Positions 1-9,491 are shown, counted from the first letter of the stretch. The stretch: DNA of 12,583 nt from Cyclostephanos tholiformis (GCA_036939975.1 JALLPB010000838.1:1-12583), one strand, 5' to 3'. Notes: generated by a model from the sequence alone, not told the origin. Numbers and translations: made by a program.

Positions 1-145
1 ATATGTATCCACTTTGTATCCACTAGAACACGAGGCAAAAAATCCTGCCTAAACCCCGAACGTAAATACATAACTAACTTACTCTAATTGCTTAAATAAA
101 TTCTACGTAAAAATACTACAGATAGCCCACAAACACAACTTCACC
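1..145. other. AT-rich flank, no gene seen
   Basis: A short AT-rich stretch with no long reading frame on either strand. It ends in CACCATGG at 142-149, a good eukaryotic start context for the weak ORF that follows. I see no TATA box or repeat I can defend. Confidence 0.4.
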
Positions 146-490
146 ATGGCGTCCGATGCTTCAGCTAGGCCTACCAACCCCGAGATGAACAAATCACTCG
201 TTCATCTGGCGCAGACATCTTCCTCCCATGCATGCACACAGGATTCTATTGACGGAGATATGTGGTGGGACAGTGGTTGGTTTTTGGGTGGTTTTGTGGT
301 AGTGGGTCCACCTGACACACAATTAGCTAGGCGGAAGCTAGCTAAAAAAACACACCTCAACCATGGTGGCTGCCGTTGTCCCACAGTGGCCACGGTGCCC
401 CACTCCCAGCACCACTGCAAACAACAATCAAATAACATGCTTTACGACAAGTATATTTTGCTAAAACTACAAATGGAATTGTTTTTATAA
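146..490 (+). CDS. Weak hypothetical ORF, 114 aa
   Basis: This frame opens at an ATG in a good context (CACCATGG) and runs 114 codons to TAA. I do not recognise the protein. It has a short hydrophobic Gly/Val-rich stretch near residues 45-55 (WFLGGFVVVGPP), then a Lys/His/Cys-rich part, and no recognisable domain. An antisense frame of 78 codons covers 202-438, so openness here may reflect the local base mix (C/A-rich around 350-430) and not selection. The piece is more GC-rich than its surroundings and could be a scrap of another repeat. It stands alone; no neighbour supports it. It may well not be a gene. Confidence 0.2.
   Translation: MASDASARPTNPEMNKSLVHLAQTSSSHACTQDSIDGDMWWDSGWFLGGFVVVGPPDTQLARRKLAKKTHLNHGGCRCPTVATVPHSQHHCKQQSNNMLYDKYILLKLQMELFL
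184..206. repeat. Small perfect inverted repeat
   Basis: GATGAAC at 184-190 pairs with GTTCATC at 200-206 around a 9-base loop. It lies inside the weak 146-490 ORF and has no U tract, so it is not a terminator. A 7-bp stem is common by chance. Confidence 0.3.
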
Positions 491-1496
491 TTTATTGGCA
501 ATTCAAAGGCAGGAAGCACATCTGAGTTCTCATAACCTGAACACTACCTAGTTATGTTTTATCATGTCTGAACAGATACCATAAGACATGTTCAAATCTT
601 GTAAATTTGCCATGGTAGATCTGTTGTGCCAATTATCATACCAAGTAAATAATTTCTCATTACCTCCCTTCATCAGTGACAGCAAACAAGGACAATATCC
701 TGGTCACAAATCTGCAAAGCATTTTTGCATTTTGAATACTATTCTTACGTAGTTCTACTGTATGCACAGTTCAACCTAAGGTATGGCGAGGTCTGTTTTG
801 AGCTATCTGGTCACAATAAATAATCTAAACTGCCATAGACTCTAATTAGGAATAAGTACACACAATGCATTTTTCACATTTCATTTGTGACCTATCTTCT
901 TCTAATCTTCAGCATAACAATGTCACTTTTGGCCTAATTATCGCAAATGCTTAACAGTGCACAACCCTAAACTAATAACATAGTAGGGAGAAAGAGTATA
1001 GCTTCAGCTTTCCAACAGTATGTGGGTTGGGGGTATCCAACAGAGCCTACATAGGTAAAAGTACGTACACATACCTAAACTATTTTATGGACAGAAATGC
1101 AGATAAAGAGATAATTGGCTTCACAAAATTATTTAAAGGGATTGACTAAATAGCCTCCATCTGAGAATATATATACAATTTAGCTCTTTTTTCCGTGTGT
1201 ATCATTTTTTGAGAAGCCAACCTCCATATGAATTCTACGAATTCCCGCTAACCTGGGCATAAGGGGGAATTAATTTTTCCATTTGTAAAATTTCTATAAG
1301 TATAAACCTACAAATTGCTAAAAAACTTTCTTGAACTGTCACATCTACACCAGACTTCAAGCACATCGACCCCCTAGTTCAAGTACTATCATAAGTGTGA
1401 TATGACAATCCTTCTGGCAGTTGAGTGGATCCTTTTACTTCAGAACCATTTCCCTGATGGCTATGCTCTCTCCAAATACATCTTATCCAAATTGCT

Positions 1497-1506
1497 CCCC
1501 CCCCCC
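1497..1506 (+). repeat. Poly-C run (10 C)
   Basis: A run of ten C followed by GCCC, in otherwise AT-rich DNA. It is a simple-sequence tract prone to length errors in sequencing. No function is inferred. Confidence 0.8.
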
Positions 1507-1783
1507 GCCCAATATTTTGTTCTCATATTTTTTTTGTGTCAACATCCATCAGTTTGTCCTACAGTCATTTGTATTGTCAATTGTGAAGGTACCAAGCTCC
1601 CTAAGACCAGATAGTATCCATTAAATTAAATATTTCTGGTATGAAACATTCCAGCAGATTAGAACTGAATTACCTTTGCCTACTCATTTGTTTTTTGGGG
1701 GATGTGGGTATGGCAAATTGGATTCATTGAAATTGTATGTGTCTTTTCATTTTAAAACCGAATTTGAAAATTGAAATGAACAA

Positions 1784-1850
1784 AATTGTATTGTTTCTTG
1801 TAACTTGTAACAAATTTGATATAATTGTATTGTTCCAAATTGTATTTTTT
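1784..1850. repeat. Short AT-rich repeat, unit AATTGTATTGTT
   Basis: AATTGTATTGTT occurs at 1784-1795 and again at 1823-1834 (39 bases apart). A shortened third copy, AATTGTATTTTTT, begins at 1838-1839. Read on the minus strand the unit is AACAATACAATT. LINE 3' ends often carry short reiterated motifs, and element A points this way, so this may be its tail. That is an inference; the gap from the last recognisable protein of element A is several hundred bases. Confidence 0.35.
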
Positions 1851-2131
1851 GTCTGATGCTATTCTCTAAAATGTATCTAGCTAATTTGTTCTTTAACAAT
1901 TTGACTTATCCAAATTTGTGTACATAATGTTTGAAGTACACCATGAACTGTAAAGAAGACATTACCAGCACTATTCTGTGGAAATCCTGACATTAGTTGT
2001 GCTGAACAGGGAAAAACTCAACAACACCCCCAGGTACAGTTAACCAACCTTCTATGTACCCTACATTGAAGGTAGTTGCATTGGTCTATAGGTTTAATCC
2101 TAATGTATATGGAGAGGACTCCGGGGAAGAC

Positions 2132-2392
2132 TTATATACTATGCTGAAAGAATTTGTGAGTGGATGCCAAATATTGATTATGCGAGTGAAAAAAGCTATC
2201 TCTACAAGAAAAGTCTTGTATACTCTTGCATGTGATCATGACCGTGTTTATTAGAGTTGTAGTGCCATTGACTCCAAAGATAATTCTGTTGGCCCAAGAA
2301 ATGTGATTAATGAACACATGAGGCACAAAAGACACATTAATAATTGCATTTTTAATTGTTTCTATTTGTTGGCATCCAATTTGTAGTAACAC
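2132..2392 (-). pseudogene. Possible far C-terminal remnant of element A
   Basis: An 86-codon minus frame (ATG at 2392-2390) with a hydrophobic, Ile/Asn-rich middle (VSFVPHVFINHISWANR) and an end reading ASTHKFFQHSI. It lies on the same strand about 140 bases beyond the last confident piece of element A. I recognise no domain and see no DG.. pattern of an RNase H. It may be part of the element's long C-terminal region or a chance frame in AT-rich DNA. Confidence 0.25.
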
Positions 2393-2531
2393 TTTGTATG
2401 AGTTGCCACAAATTGGACTAATGTGAATTGAAAATCATTGCACAACACAAACTTCCTGCCGGAGCAAGTTTTGGTGATTTGTGATGGCACATATACATTG
2501 AATTGATAAGTTCTGTTTGCCAATATTGTTT

Positions 2532-3467
2532 CTAGATGTAATATGGATCCATTGTTGTTCTAGTCCAAGAAGTTTTGTGTGGTGGCTTAGTATATTTTCT
2601 TAGTGGTATCAACAGGGTGAGAAAGGGAGAGCTGATCTTTTTGATGCAGAAACCCAAAGGAGGTGATCTTCGCATTCTTCGCATGATGGTTGATGGTGGG
2701 GAAATTTGTACCTCATGGATATACCAGGAGCGAGTGTCATGCATTTCTTATCAATTGTTTGTGTATCACATAGTACAATGCACGAGACGTGTATTACTTT
2801 CTTCTAATGGTGGAATCTGTTGAGGGATGCTGATTCTGGACCAGAATAGTGTAGCAAAAATTCATGCATCAATGCCTTGTCCCCAACTCTGACAGGTGAT
2901 AATTGAAATTCCTGATTTAAGGTAGCTTTTATGTCAAAATCGTTCATTAGCTCCCAAATATTTTTGAACCATGTGCCGCCTATTAATAGTGATGAGAATT
3001 TCTCAAAATTGTATCCAAGTGTGTTGCCATACATGCCAATCTCCATCATAAATGATTCATAACCCATTGCAAGTGATAGTGAAGTGGCATCACCATACCC
3101 CCAGCTGCATTGGATCAGTTGGAGCTTTGCTGCAAGTGATAGGAGAGCAAAATTGGGGAGTTCAATACCCTGATATGTTTTGGGTAATGTGCACCTTGGG
3201 AGCTCTATATGTTTCTGGATGCCCAAAAAGGGAAGGCACCTGAAATATACAGGGCAAGTTGCCTTGTGGAACTTATTTTGTGATAGGACTACAGTAGCAA
3301 TTCCCCATAACATTCCAGGGCATAACTGGTGTGTGAAGCTTATCCATGGATTGGAAGGGGCAGTGAGCATGAGTGGTTGTCTGCCCATAAAAAAAATTCT
3401 GGCATATCTCTTTGATATGTTTTGTTCCCCTGGATGATGGTCCGAACCAGATGCCAAGCATTAGCAT
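2532..3467 (-). pseudogene. Element A C-terminal region after RT (broken)
   Basis: The longest open piece of element A lies here (3457-2804, about 217 codons after an upstream TAA). A second frame at 3467-3273 supplies AMLMLGIWFGPSS, so the original frame switched near 3450. Landmarks are HPGEQNISKRYARIFFMGRQ, then ELPRCTLPKTYQGIELPNFA near 3210-3150, and GYESFMMEIGMYGN near 3070-3025. The LPRCTLPK..G..LPNF block is the familiar segment behind the RT thumb in LINE proteins. After a TAG at 2806-2804 the same frame continues as VIHVSCIVLCDTQTID and on to about 2640; another frame covers 2744-2532. This is not a host gene: the ORF is only an unbroken remnant of the retrotransposon. Confidence 0.65.
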
Positions 3468-3479
3468 AGCTTCATCAGG

Positions 3480-4722
3480 TGGGATGGTCCTGGCAGTGGG
3501 ACTCTGATATGTGATGGTCTTGGTGGTGAATCATTTGTTGGGATCATCATCATTGGAGCTGGTAAGTTGGACATCGTTCCCATTGATGGGCGTCCTCCAC
3601 TATATTGTAGGTTAAGAAGTAAGCAAAACATTTTTCAGGTTTTAATGCAGCACCAGTCACAATAGCCAAGCCTCCCCATGCATTTGTTGATTCTTGAGCA
3701 TAATGGTTAGTTCTATAGTTGATGCAGTCACATGTTTTGTCATGAGGATTAGGTCAGAATTGTCAGTGTAAATAAATATGGCCAGGGACACTGGACTATT
3801 GGTGTAGCTTGTTATAGTGCGTGCTCCATGTCCGTCTAGTAAGTAGGCATTACAATCTGAGCGCTGACAGCCATAAACCCAGGCCCCACTGCTGCATTTC
3901 CCTGCCCAAGTCCAAGTTGTGTATCTTCCTCTGAGCCTCCATGTGTAGATGTAGATTCACCATATCCAGTGCATAAATAGAATTGCATTGCCTGCATCGC
4001 AATTAGAATCAGGCAAAAGGTTTGCATGATACTCCCCAGCTCTGTAAAGCAATGCTCGCAGGTGGGTGGGCTACCCTGTCATTACAGTCACCAAAATCAT
4101 TGCCTCCAATGCAAGTGGGATGGTGGTGGGTTAGTGATTTGTCACAGAACATTACTTTAGTCATAACAGCTTGAACACAATTGCTCCCCTTCCTAGCAAA
4201 GCATTCCATTGTAATTTGGCCCTCGTCATGGGCAGATTGCATCATCCAACGAGCATGTACTATGTACCATTTTATTAAAGAAGTTGAAATCTGCCTCCAG
4301 CAAACATATTGCTTGCATCTTGTGGATATGATGGTTTCCTCTAGTTTTCTCATTTCTCAAGCAAAATGGTGAGTCCAATCCCCCACCACTTGAGTGGCTA
4401 GCTTTCATCACGCTGTTAAACGTGCTGCATTAAGAGCAGGTAAGTCTCTGTTGAAACCAGCCACTTTATAATGCCCGCAATATAATTCACGGTATGATGA
4501 CGAGGTTAATTCTTTTGAATGCTGCCAGAATTCTTGAAAATCATTGACTGATATCGAGGTGTTTATTGACTCACCATTGAGGACTTTGTATGAATAGAGT
4601 GCCTCCTGGAGGACTTTCTTGGTCCACTTATCAATGGAAGGTGGGTACTCATATGTGCCATCAAGTATTTCTTGTGAGCACTGTGTATCATTAAAAGGGC
4701 CAACATCATTCATTAATTGCAA
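3480..4722 (-). pseudogene. Element A reverse transcriptase domain (broken, YxDD lost)
   Basis: This part would make cDNA at the nicked target. In order it reads KELTSSSYRELYCGHYKVAG near 4530-4470, then ICLLEADFNFFNK near 4310-4275, then FARKGSNCVQAVMTK and GGNDFGDCNDRVAHPP (RT motif A region, about 4115-4070). These are followed by GYGESTSTHGG and GLGQGNAAVGPGF (motif B region, about 3915-3870). Last comes the catalytic box as IYTDNSDLIL, with Tyr-Thr-Asp-Asn at 3770-3759 where YxDD is expected. The second Asp is replaced by Asn, so the enzyme would be dead even without the frame changes near 4400, 4275, 4020 and 3845. WGGLAIVTGAALKPEKC follows near 3690-3640. The motif order leaves little doubt about the family. 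Confidence 0.8.
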
Positions 4723-4737
4723 TGAATGGTAGCATTG

Positions 4738-5833
4738 TGCTGAGAATGCCAGGCAGAATCAGATGGACAGGTGAGATGTTGCATGGATGAAAACATCTTC
4801 TACTAACATCTTCTTCTGTTTTGTATGTCTCAACGGATGTCCGTGTCTGAACTTGAATCGCCATGGGGCTCCCACCTCTGGGAGGTTGGATTGTGCGGTT
4901 GATGTTCTTCTAGTAATGTGCCTTGTGGCATTCCCTCTTTATTATCTCCATTATTGCTTTTGCACAGAGCAGGTCATCTTTCTTTTCTGCTATTGCAATG
5001 AGTTCAAGTAGATGTTGATGGCGGAGTGCAGGTGCATCCTTTGACAACATGGCAATTTCTTGTCCATAAGCCAATATTTGGGCACATATTGATCCATATA
5101 AGACTGATTTATCTAAAAGGTGCTTTAAGGATTTTGCGGGAAGCCAAAACTCTGTCCAGACAGACCATGGTTCATTTTTGGCGAATGTAAAAACTTTCTT
5201 TGAGAATGAAAGCTACGCAAAAACATAATAATACTTGTCGTTTCTCTCCCTTTTTGCATCAGAATGATATCTTACACTTAATGCACAGACCAATTTCTAA
5301 TAGTGGAACTTGTTGGTAAACCACAGTGCCTTGCCAAAACTTTTCGTCCATTTTTTCTTCCTGCCAAAAACTTCAAAGCACCTTTTAGATAAATCAGTGA
5401 TATATGTTGATGTTTGAGGGTCAGTGATGCCCATGCGGAAGCAATCCCGGAACATGTTGCAAGAGTGAGGGGAGCCAGTCCCCATCATTCATGTGCATAC
5501 TCGATGTAATAGCCATTGTCAGCTTAACAAGATCCCTATTGTTGGGCTCCACTCAATATGACCCATAAAAAAGGAGCTGCAAAACATCTCCAAATGTAAC
5601 ATTAATTCCTTTAGCTCATCATCAAGATTGTTCATGAGTATCAGGAAGTCTCCAGGGGAGAGAAAGTGTGTGAGACTTAGCATTGTGTCCATCCATTGGA
5701 ATACATTGTGTTCATCACACAATCTTGTGAGTTCGTTGGTGTACACTAGAACCATTCTTTTTGAGGAACAAAGCAATTTTCTGGAAGCGCAGTGGACTAT
5801 GTTGGGGAAGGATGTACCAATCATTGAGTCCAA
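4738..5833 (-). pseudogene. Element A linker between endonuclease and RT (broken)
   Basis: One minus frame continues from the endonuclease through this stretch. The first part (5833-5519) reads through RLCDEHNVFQWMDTMLSLTH and GHIEWSP. Then comes 5488-5297 (MFRDCFRMGITDP), and then FAKNEPWSVWTEFWLP near 5185-5140. The stretch LLELIAIAEKKDD is near 5025, and INRTIQPPRGGSP followed by VETYKTEEDV lies at about 4900-4815. The last two precede the RT core in LINEs of this type and mark its N-terminal extension. Stops in frame are TGA at 5521-5519 and 5491-5489, and TAG at 5299-5297, 5215-5213 and 4912-4910. There is no frameshift over about 1.1 kb, so decay here is mostly by substitution. Confidence 0.6.
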
Positions 5834-6582
5834 TGAAAAATAAATTATAAAACATCGATGATCACTAATGCCACCATACCGTGGGAGAAGAAGAAAATTT
5901 ACGCATTTAATCCCTGGAGTTGCAAAAATCCCATCAATTGGGGCGCTTCATTGGAAGAAGGTAGAAGAGACATCTCTTCCCGTAAGCTTTTGTCATATTT
6001 TGGTGAAGTTTTGGTCATACTGGGCTAGTCGGCAGGCTATGTGGCCACTGTGTATATTGTTGTTTAAATTGCCAAAGATGATGATGATGTTGTCAACCTC
6101 CTTCCATATCAGATGTTGAGATATTAGCTGCTTGAAAAATATCATACGAGAGGATCTAGCATCTCCTAGGGTGCGGAAATATCTGGAATGCTGGTCCTTT
6201 ACTGTGTTTCTGGCTGAGTGACCTGAGTTGCTAGGTTGATATATAATCACAGCCCGAGTTGTCTTCTTTCCTGATCTAATTCGCATCCAGCACCACCGGC
6301 CCAGGCCTGTTGTGTCTTACACCACTATCTATCATTTCTGAGGATACAGATCCAATTGCCATCATTGCACATCCTCCAAACTGGTTTCGTGACATTCTCT
6401 CATTTATATTATGGGCTACCATGCTTCTAGTTTCTGATCCTGTATTCCTGTGGTACCATTCTCCAGTTGATCTGTGTCTTGCATCCACACAATGTATCAA
6501 CTTTGAAGTCACAGCATGAGTTGTTTAGTGATGTTATTTTTGCATTACCTGAAAGGATACCAAGATTGTTGAAATTCTCCAT
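5834..6582 (-). pseudogene. Element A APE-type endonuclease domain (broken)
   Basis: This is the target-nicking domain of element A. An ATG at 6582-6580 opens MENFNNLGILSGNAK, the usual first strand of such domains. The reading passes to another frame near 6430 (MVAHNINERMSRNQFGG) and again near 6285 (TRAVIIYQPSNSG, then RYFRTLGDARSSRMIFF). The last part holds APIDGIF and GGISDHRCF, with the Ser-Asp-His triad at 5866-5858. Two other catalytic positions look damaged. Where a QET-like Glu is expected the sequence reads GCKTQINW (Lys codon at 6480-6478), and where GDxN is expected it reads FGNLNNN (Asn codon at 6070-6068). TGA codons interrupt at 5995-5993 and 5950-5948. The order and motifs are clear; activity is excluded. 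Confidence 0.75.
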
Positions 6583-7021
6583 TGCAATTCATATCATGTG
6601 AGCAGGTTTTCCCCTTGGTCCTTGGTGCATGCCCATATGCATCCAACCAAGTGAATTTATCTGCGGTGTGTGAAACTTGGCGTCATTCAGTCACAGCGGC
6701 CTGTGCAAGCTCACTTGCAGTTATGGTGGCGCCTATTGACTGTTTATTCTGACATGCACGTCTTGATTCAATTAGTCATCACAATTAGATTGCTAGTAGA
6801 TGGACATGTTCAAAGGATGAAGTCATGGGTGCCACAGTTGAGATGGCCTGGGTCTTGGCCCAGTGGGAACCATGGATAATTATGCCCAAATTTGGAGTGT
6901 GTAAGAACCCTAAGTTCCAGTCTCATTGAATGTGCTAGCTGCTTTGTCTGTGTTCTTACTGTTATAAGAGCTGGCATTGTAGGTGTTAGTATAATGTGTA
7001 TTGGCGGCCAAAGCATTGGTC

Positions 7022-7725
7022 CTACCAGCGAAATAGTTGCAAGTAAGGTTTGTCATCATTCCAATATCCTTTGCAGTGGCGGTTCTTCCCCCAATCCCAC
7101 TGGCAGCGAGGGGGTTGTTGGGAGCCATTAATGGTCTCCATCCGGGGGACCATCTCCTCCTTTACCATTGGTGTATGGGAGAATGGGAGCTGAATCCTGG
7201 ATGGATCACAGGGGTTGGCGCATCTACTTCTCTTTGACATCATTGCCTCTGTAGTTTGACTGGTATGTTTGCAAACTCAGCTTGGGCTATTTGTGTAGTA
7301 ATGCAGTTGGCAGGAGGGAGCAGTGGTGTGGGAGATGTGATGGACACTTTTTTGATTATTTGGGAAGGGTTGTGGGATTTCCCAGACGCTGTTGGAGTAT
7401 TCTATGCAGGTCATTGCTTGGGTTGCTATCTGAGCTAGATTCATCAGAAAGTTTGATGGGAGGTGTGGATACTGCAATGCTTGTTTGATGATAGTCACAC
7501 AGCAATTACGGCAAGTTACCGCACCCCTATGCTTGACACTGCCTGGCCTCGTACCCACGCAGTGTAAGCTACCATGTCCACTCCCATCGAGTTTTGAAAC
7601 AATAGTACCAAGTTAAAACCGGCAGGCATTGCCCTGCCTTGCCACTTTCGTTGTATCTTACCACAGCGGATCGGCTCATGGTTGTTGTCCTCCAATCTCT
7701 CACAAAAAATGACAAAAATCCCCAT
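7022..7725 (-). pseudogene. Element A N-terminal region (broken)
   Basis: An ATG at 7725-7723 opens 69 codons ending near 7516. A second minus frame is open from 7558 to 7277, interrupted by one TGA at 7277-7279, and continues in the same frame to 7022. That run includes a polar stretch with MSKRSRCANP near 7240-7210. A third frame at 7128-6910 gives an Asn/Thr/Ala-rich piece (NALAANTHYTNTYNASSYNS), the kind of low-complexity sequence often found ahead of LINE endonucleases. No zinc knuckle or other named domain is visible. It is assigned to element A only by position, strand and the run of nearly open frames. Which ATG was the true start is unknown. Confidence 0.4.
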
Positions 7726-7766
7726 CTCTACGTAGGAATGGTTAGACTAATCCGCCTGACAACTCG
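7726..7766. other. Gap between two head-to-head LINEs
   Basis: Only 41 bases separate the outermost minus-strand ATG (7725-7723) from the first in-frame plus-strand ATG of element B (7767-7769). The plus frame has a TAG at 7743-7745, which sets its upstream limit. No TATA box is seen. Two full 5' UTRs do not fit here, so at least one element is 5' truncated or was hit by the other, or the true starts lie elsewhere. Confidence 0.5.
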
Positions 7767-8480
7767 ATGTGCCTCCACCATGGCCGCCGGTACCCCTCTT
7801 TGAGGCCTGCTCCATGGGCGCCAACATACTCCTACTCCACTACTCCTACCGCCCCGCACTCCCAAATCCCACATCTGTCCACGGATGACGATGACACTAC
7901 CTGATCATTGCCCATGTCTACAAACAAACACATATTTTGCCATGCTCCTCCTCCGCCAACACATCGAAATCTACAACCCCGCACCAAACACATCCTCCAA
8001 TCCATTATCCCTCCTCCAATTTCTCACAAGAGCCTCCTCTCCCACAATCGCCCACGACGAGGAAACCTGAAATGGCAACAACTTGTCCACCGACTGACTC
8101 TACTCATTTCATCCATACTCCACCAACCATCAACTACCATCATTCTTCCCCATCTTGATCCGATTACCAACTGGCTCCCTACCTCCTATTCAACACCAAC
8201 TTACCACCACACCAACCTTCTCCACACCACTGATGGCCCAGCCTCCACCGATGATCCTCATTCTCACCTCACTGCGGACATATTATTTGATTCACATGAA
8301 AACACTGATAATGCATTTGACGACTACTCTGACATCAATGCTTCTGATTCCCTCCCTGACAATCTCCCTGATGCCATACCTGATCCCACCACGCCCAACA
8401 ATTCAAAACAGGGTCCAACTCAACTCACTAGTAATGCTCCCACATCTTTCACAACAACAGTCGTACCCCCCAAAAAAATC
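7767..8480 (+). pseudogene. Element B low-complexity N-terminal region
   Basis: The frame that leads into the endonuclease is open from 7746 and has its first ATG at 7767 (MCLHHGRRYPSLRPAPWAP). It meets a TGA at 7902-7904, then is open again (next ATG 7914) to 8612. The content is Pro, Thr, Ser, His and later Asp (DDYSDINASDSLPDN near 8320-8365), so it is likely disordered. No zinc finger or RNA-binding motif is seen. From about 7937 to 8070 all three plus frames are open, because the strand is rich in C and A and poor in G. Frame use there cannot be settled by eye: a neighbouring frame (7937-8158, STTPHQTHPPIHYPSS) looks at least as plausible. Role unknown; such regions often bind nucleic acid in LINEs. 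Confidence 0.5.
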
Positions 8481-8489
8481 CAATACTCC

Positions 8490-9374
8490 ATGGATATCAG
8501 CAAAATTTACACCCAAAACATCCATGGCTTATGGTGCCGTTCGTGTGACTCTGAAGGTAACATTATTCCGAACAGTGAACGCGACAATACCAAACTTGAG
8601 CACCTGATTCATTGAATGAAAACAAACGACATTGATGTGTGGCTGCTTCAATAAACATGGTTAGAGGACAACGTTACTGACATGATAATCGGAGGCTATC
8701 ATATATTCCACCACAATCTACTGATTGGAAACTCTGGACGAGACCACCTTTTTCAAGGTGTCGCAATCATCCTTTCCCCTAGATATTATCTAGCATGGAA
8801 GGCAGCGGGAGCTCCGTCACCAACAACGACGGATCCAACTGGTGAATTTGCGGGCCGCTTTATCGGCCTTAATCTAAAAGTTGATTGCTTTGACAGTCAT
8901 GGAAAACAAGTGCGTGGCAAATTTCTCTCAATCTTCCTCTCTTCTGTCTATCATCCTTGCCACAACATCCCACACGAACAATTCATCAAAAATCTCAATT
9001 CTCTTCTACATAATATCCCAAGAAACACCCACATTATTATTGGTGCTGATATTAATGCAAAAATTGGATGACGCGACAATGACGATTTGCAAACAGTCCT
9101 TGGCCCCCACGGACCCCCTCATCGCAATATAAGAGGCTCTAATCTCATTGATCTATATCTCTCCCACGACCTATGAGTTGAAAATACCTTCTTTACTGCA
9201 CCCACTTACACAACATTTACCAACATAAAGGACAATGAGAGTTCCATGATTGACATATTTGCCTGCAGCAAAAATCTCCATTGCCGGATCCATCACTGCC
9301 GAGCAGGATTTGATAGAGTCGAGAGTGATCATACTGCTGTCCAACTTGACTTAGTACTCACCTCTCTCAAATGA
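8490..9374 (+). pseudogene. Element B APE-type endonuclease domain, five in-frame stops
   Basis: This domain nicks target DNA to start target-primed reverse transcription. Visible motifs in order: KIYTQNIHGL (8502-8531), DVWLLQ-stop-TWLED (8634-8669), SVYHPCHN (8943-8966), IIIGADINAKIG (9033-9068), GPHGPP..RNIRGSNLIDLYLS (about 9105-9164), a Ser-Met-Ile-Asp-Ile segment near 9243-9257 and ESDHTAV (9321-9341) with the catalytic His. The frame never shifts, but TGA occurs at 8613-8615, 9069-9071, 9174-9176 and 9372-9374 and TAA at 8652-8654. The TAA sits at the place of the metal-binding Glu in the usual QET motif. Family membership is clear; this copy cannot make the full domain by normal translation. 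Confidence 0.8.
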
Positions 9375-9491
9375 ACAACCTCCCATGCACTCACCTGTGG
9401 TTCAACTGACTGGCGCAAGATTGCTACTGATCCCACTACCAAACGATACTATAATACTCTGCTCCTTGCTGCCACCAATGAAGATATTGAA

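Larger units (their letters stand above)
491..2050. other. AT-rich stretch without a supported gene
   Basis: About 1.5 kb of AT-rich sequence with frequent stops in all frames. Two overlapping frames of about 70 codons (1402-1614 and 1421-1624) cross a poly-C run and have no protein-like pattern. Two EcoRI-type palindromes sit three bases apart at 1230-1244, and an ATATATATA-like tract lies near 1168. The left part could be host intergenic DNA. The part near 1.7-2.0 kb could be the 3' non-coding tail of element A, which is read leftwards toward it. No element boundary or target-site duplication could be fixed by eye. Confidence 0.5.
2132..7725 (-). mobile_element. Element A: decayed APE-type LINE retrotransposon
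   Basis: The minus strand carries an ordered series of protein fragments of one non-LTR retrotransposon. From 7725 leftwards these are an N-terminal region, an endonuclease/exonuclease/phosphatase (EEP, APE-type) domain at about 6582-5834, a linker at about 5833-4740, reverse transcriptase at about 4722-3480 and a C-terminal region to about 2532 (perhaps 2132). Parts lie in all three minus frames; joins fall near 6430, 6285, 4735, 4275, 4020, 3845 and 3460. Long parts share one frame, notably 6286 down to about 4740. In-frame stops in that stretch include TGA at 5993-5995, 5948-5950, 5519-5521 and 5489-5491, and TAG at 5297-5299, 5213-5215 and 4910-4912. The protein pattern recalls a LINE family I associate with diatoms (memory only). 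This copy is dead. The ends are approximate; I could not find flanking duplications. Confidence 0.8.

Noticed and set aside
1230..1244. Paired GAATTC palindromes as a binding site
   Set aside because: Two 6-base palindromes three bases apart are not enough evidence for a site, and nothing nearby supports one.
1402..1624. Two overlapping ORFs around the poly-C run
   Set aside because: About 70 codons each in different frames across a homopolymer, with no domain, no conserved pattern and no context.
2804..3457. A host gene of 217 codons on the minus strand
   Set aside because: Its protein is the post-RT segment of element A (LPRCTLPK, LPNFA), flanked on both sides by further fragments of the same retroelement in other frames.
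7621..7638. GC-rich hairpin (GGCAGG / CCTGCC) as a terminator
   Set aside because: A 6-bp stem inside the presumed N-terminal region of element A, with no T tract; eukaryotic context makes an intrinsic terminator unlikely.
7902..9374. TGA read as Trp or selenocysteine in element B
   Set aside because: TGG is used freely for Trp in the same frame, one stop is TAA, and the later 2.9 kb has no in-frame TGA. No SECIS-like structure was recognised and the positions fit Arg better. Ordinary decay is simpler.
8600..9400. Introns removing the stops in the endonuclease
   Set aside because: The frame is continuous across each stop, with family-like residues on both sides, so no sequence needs to be spliced out.
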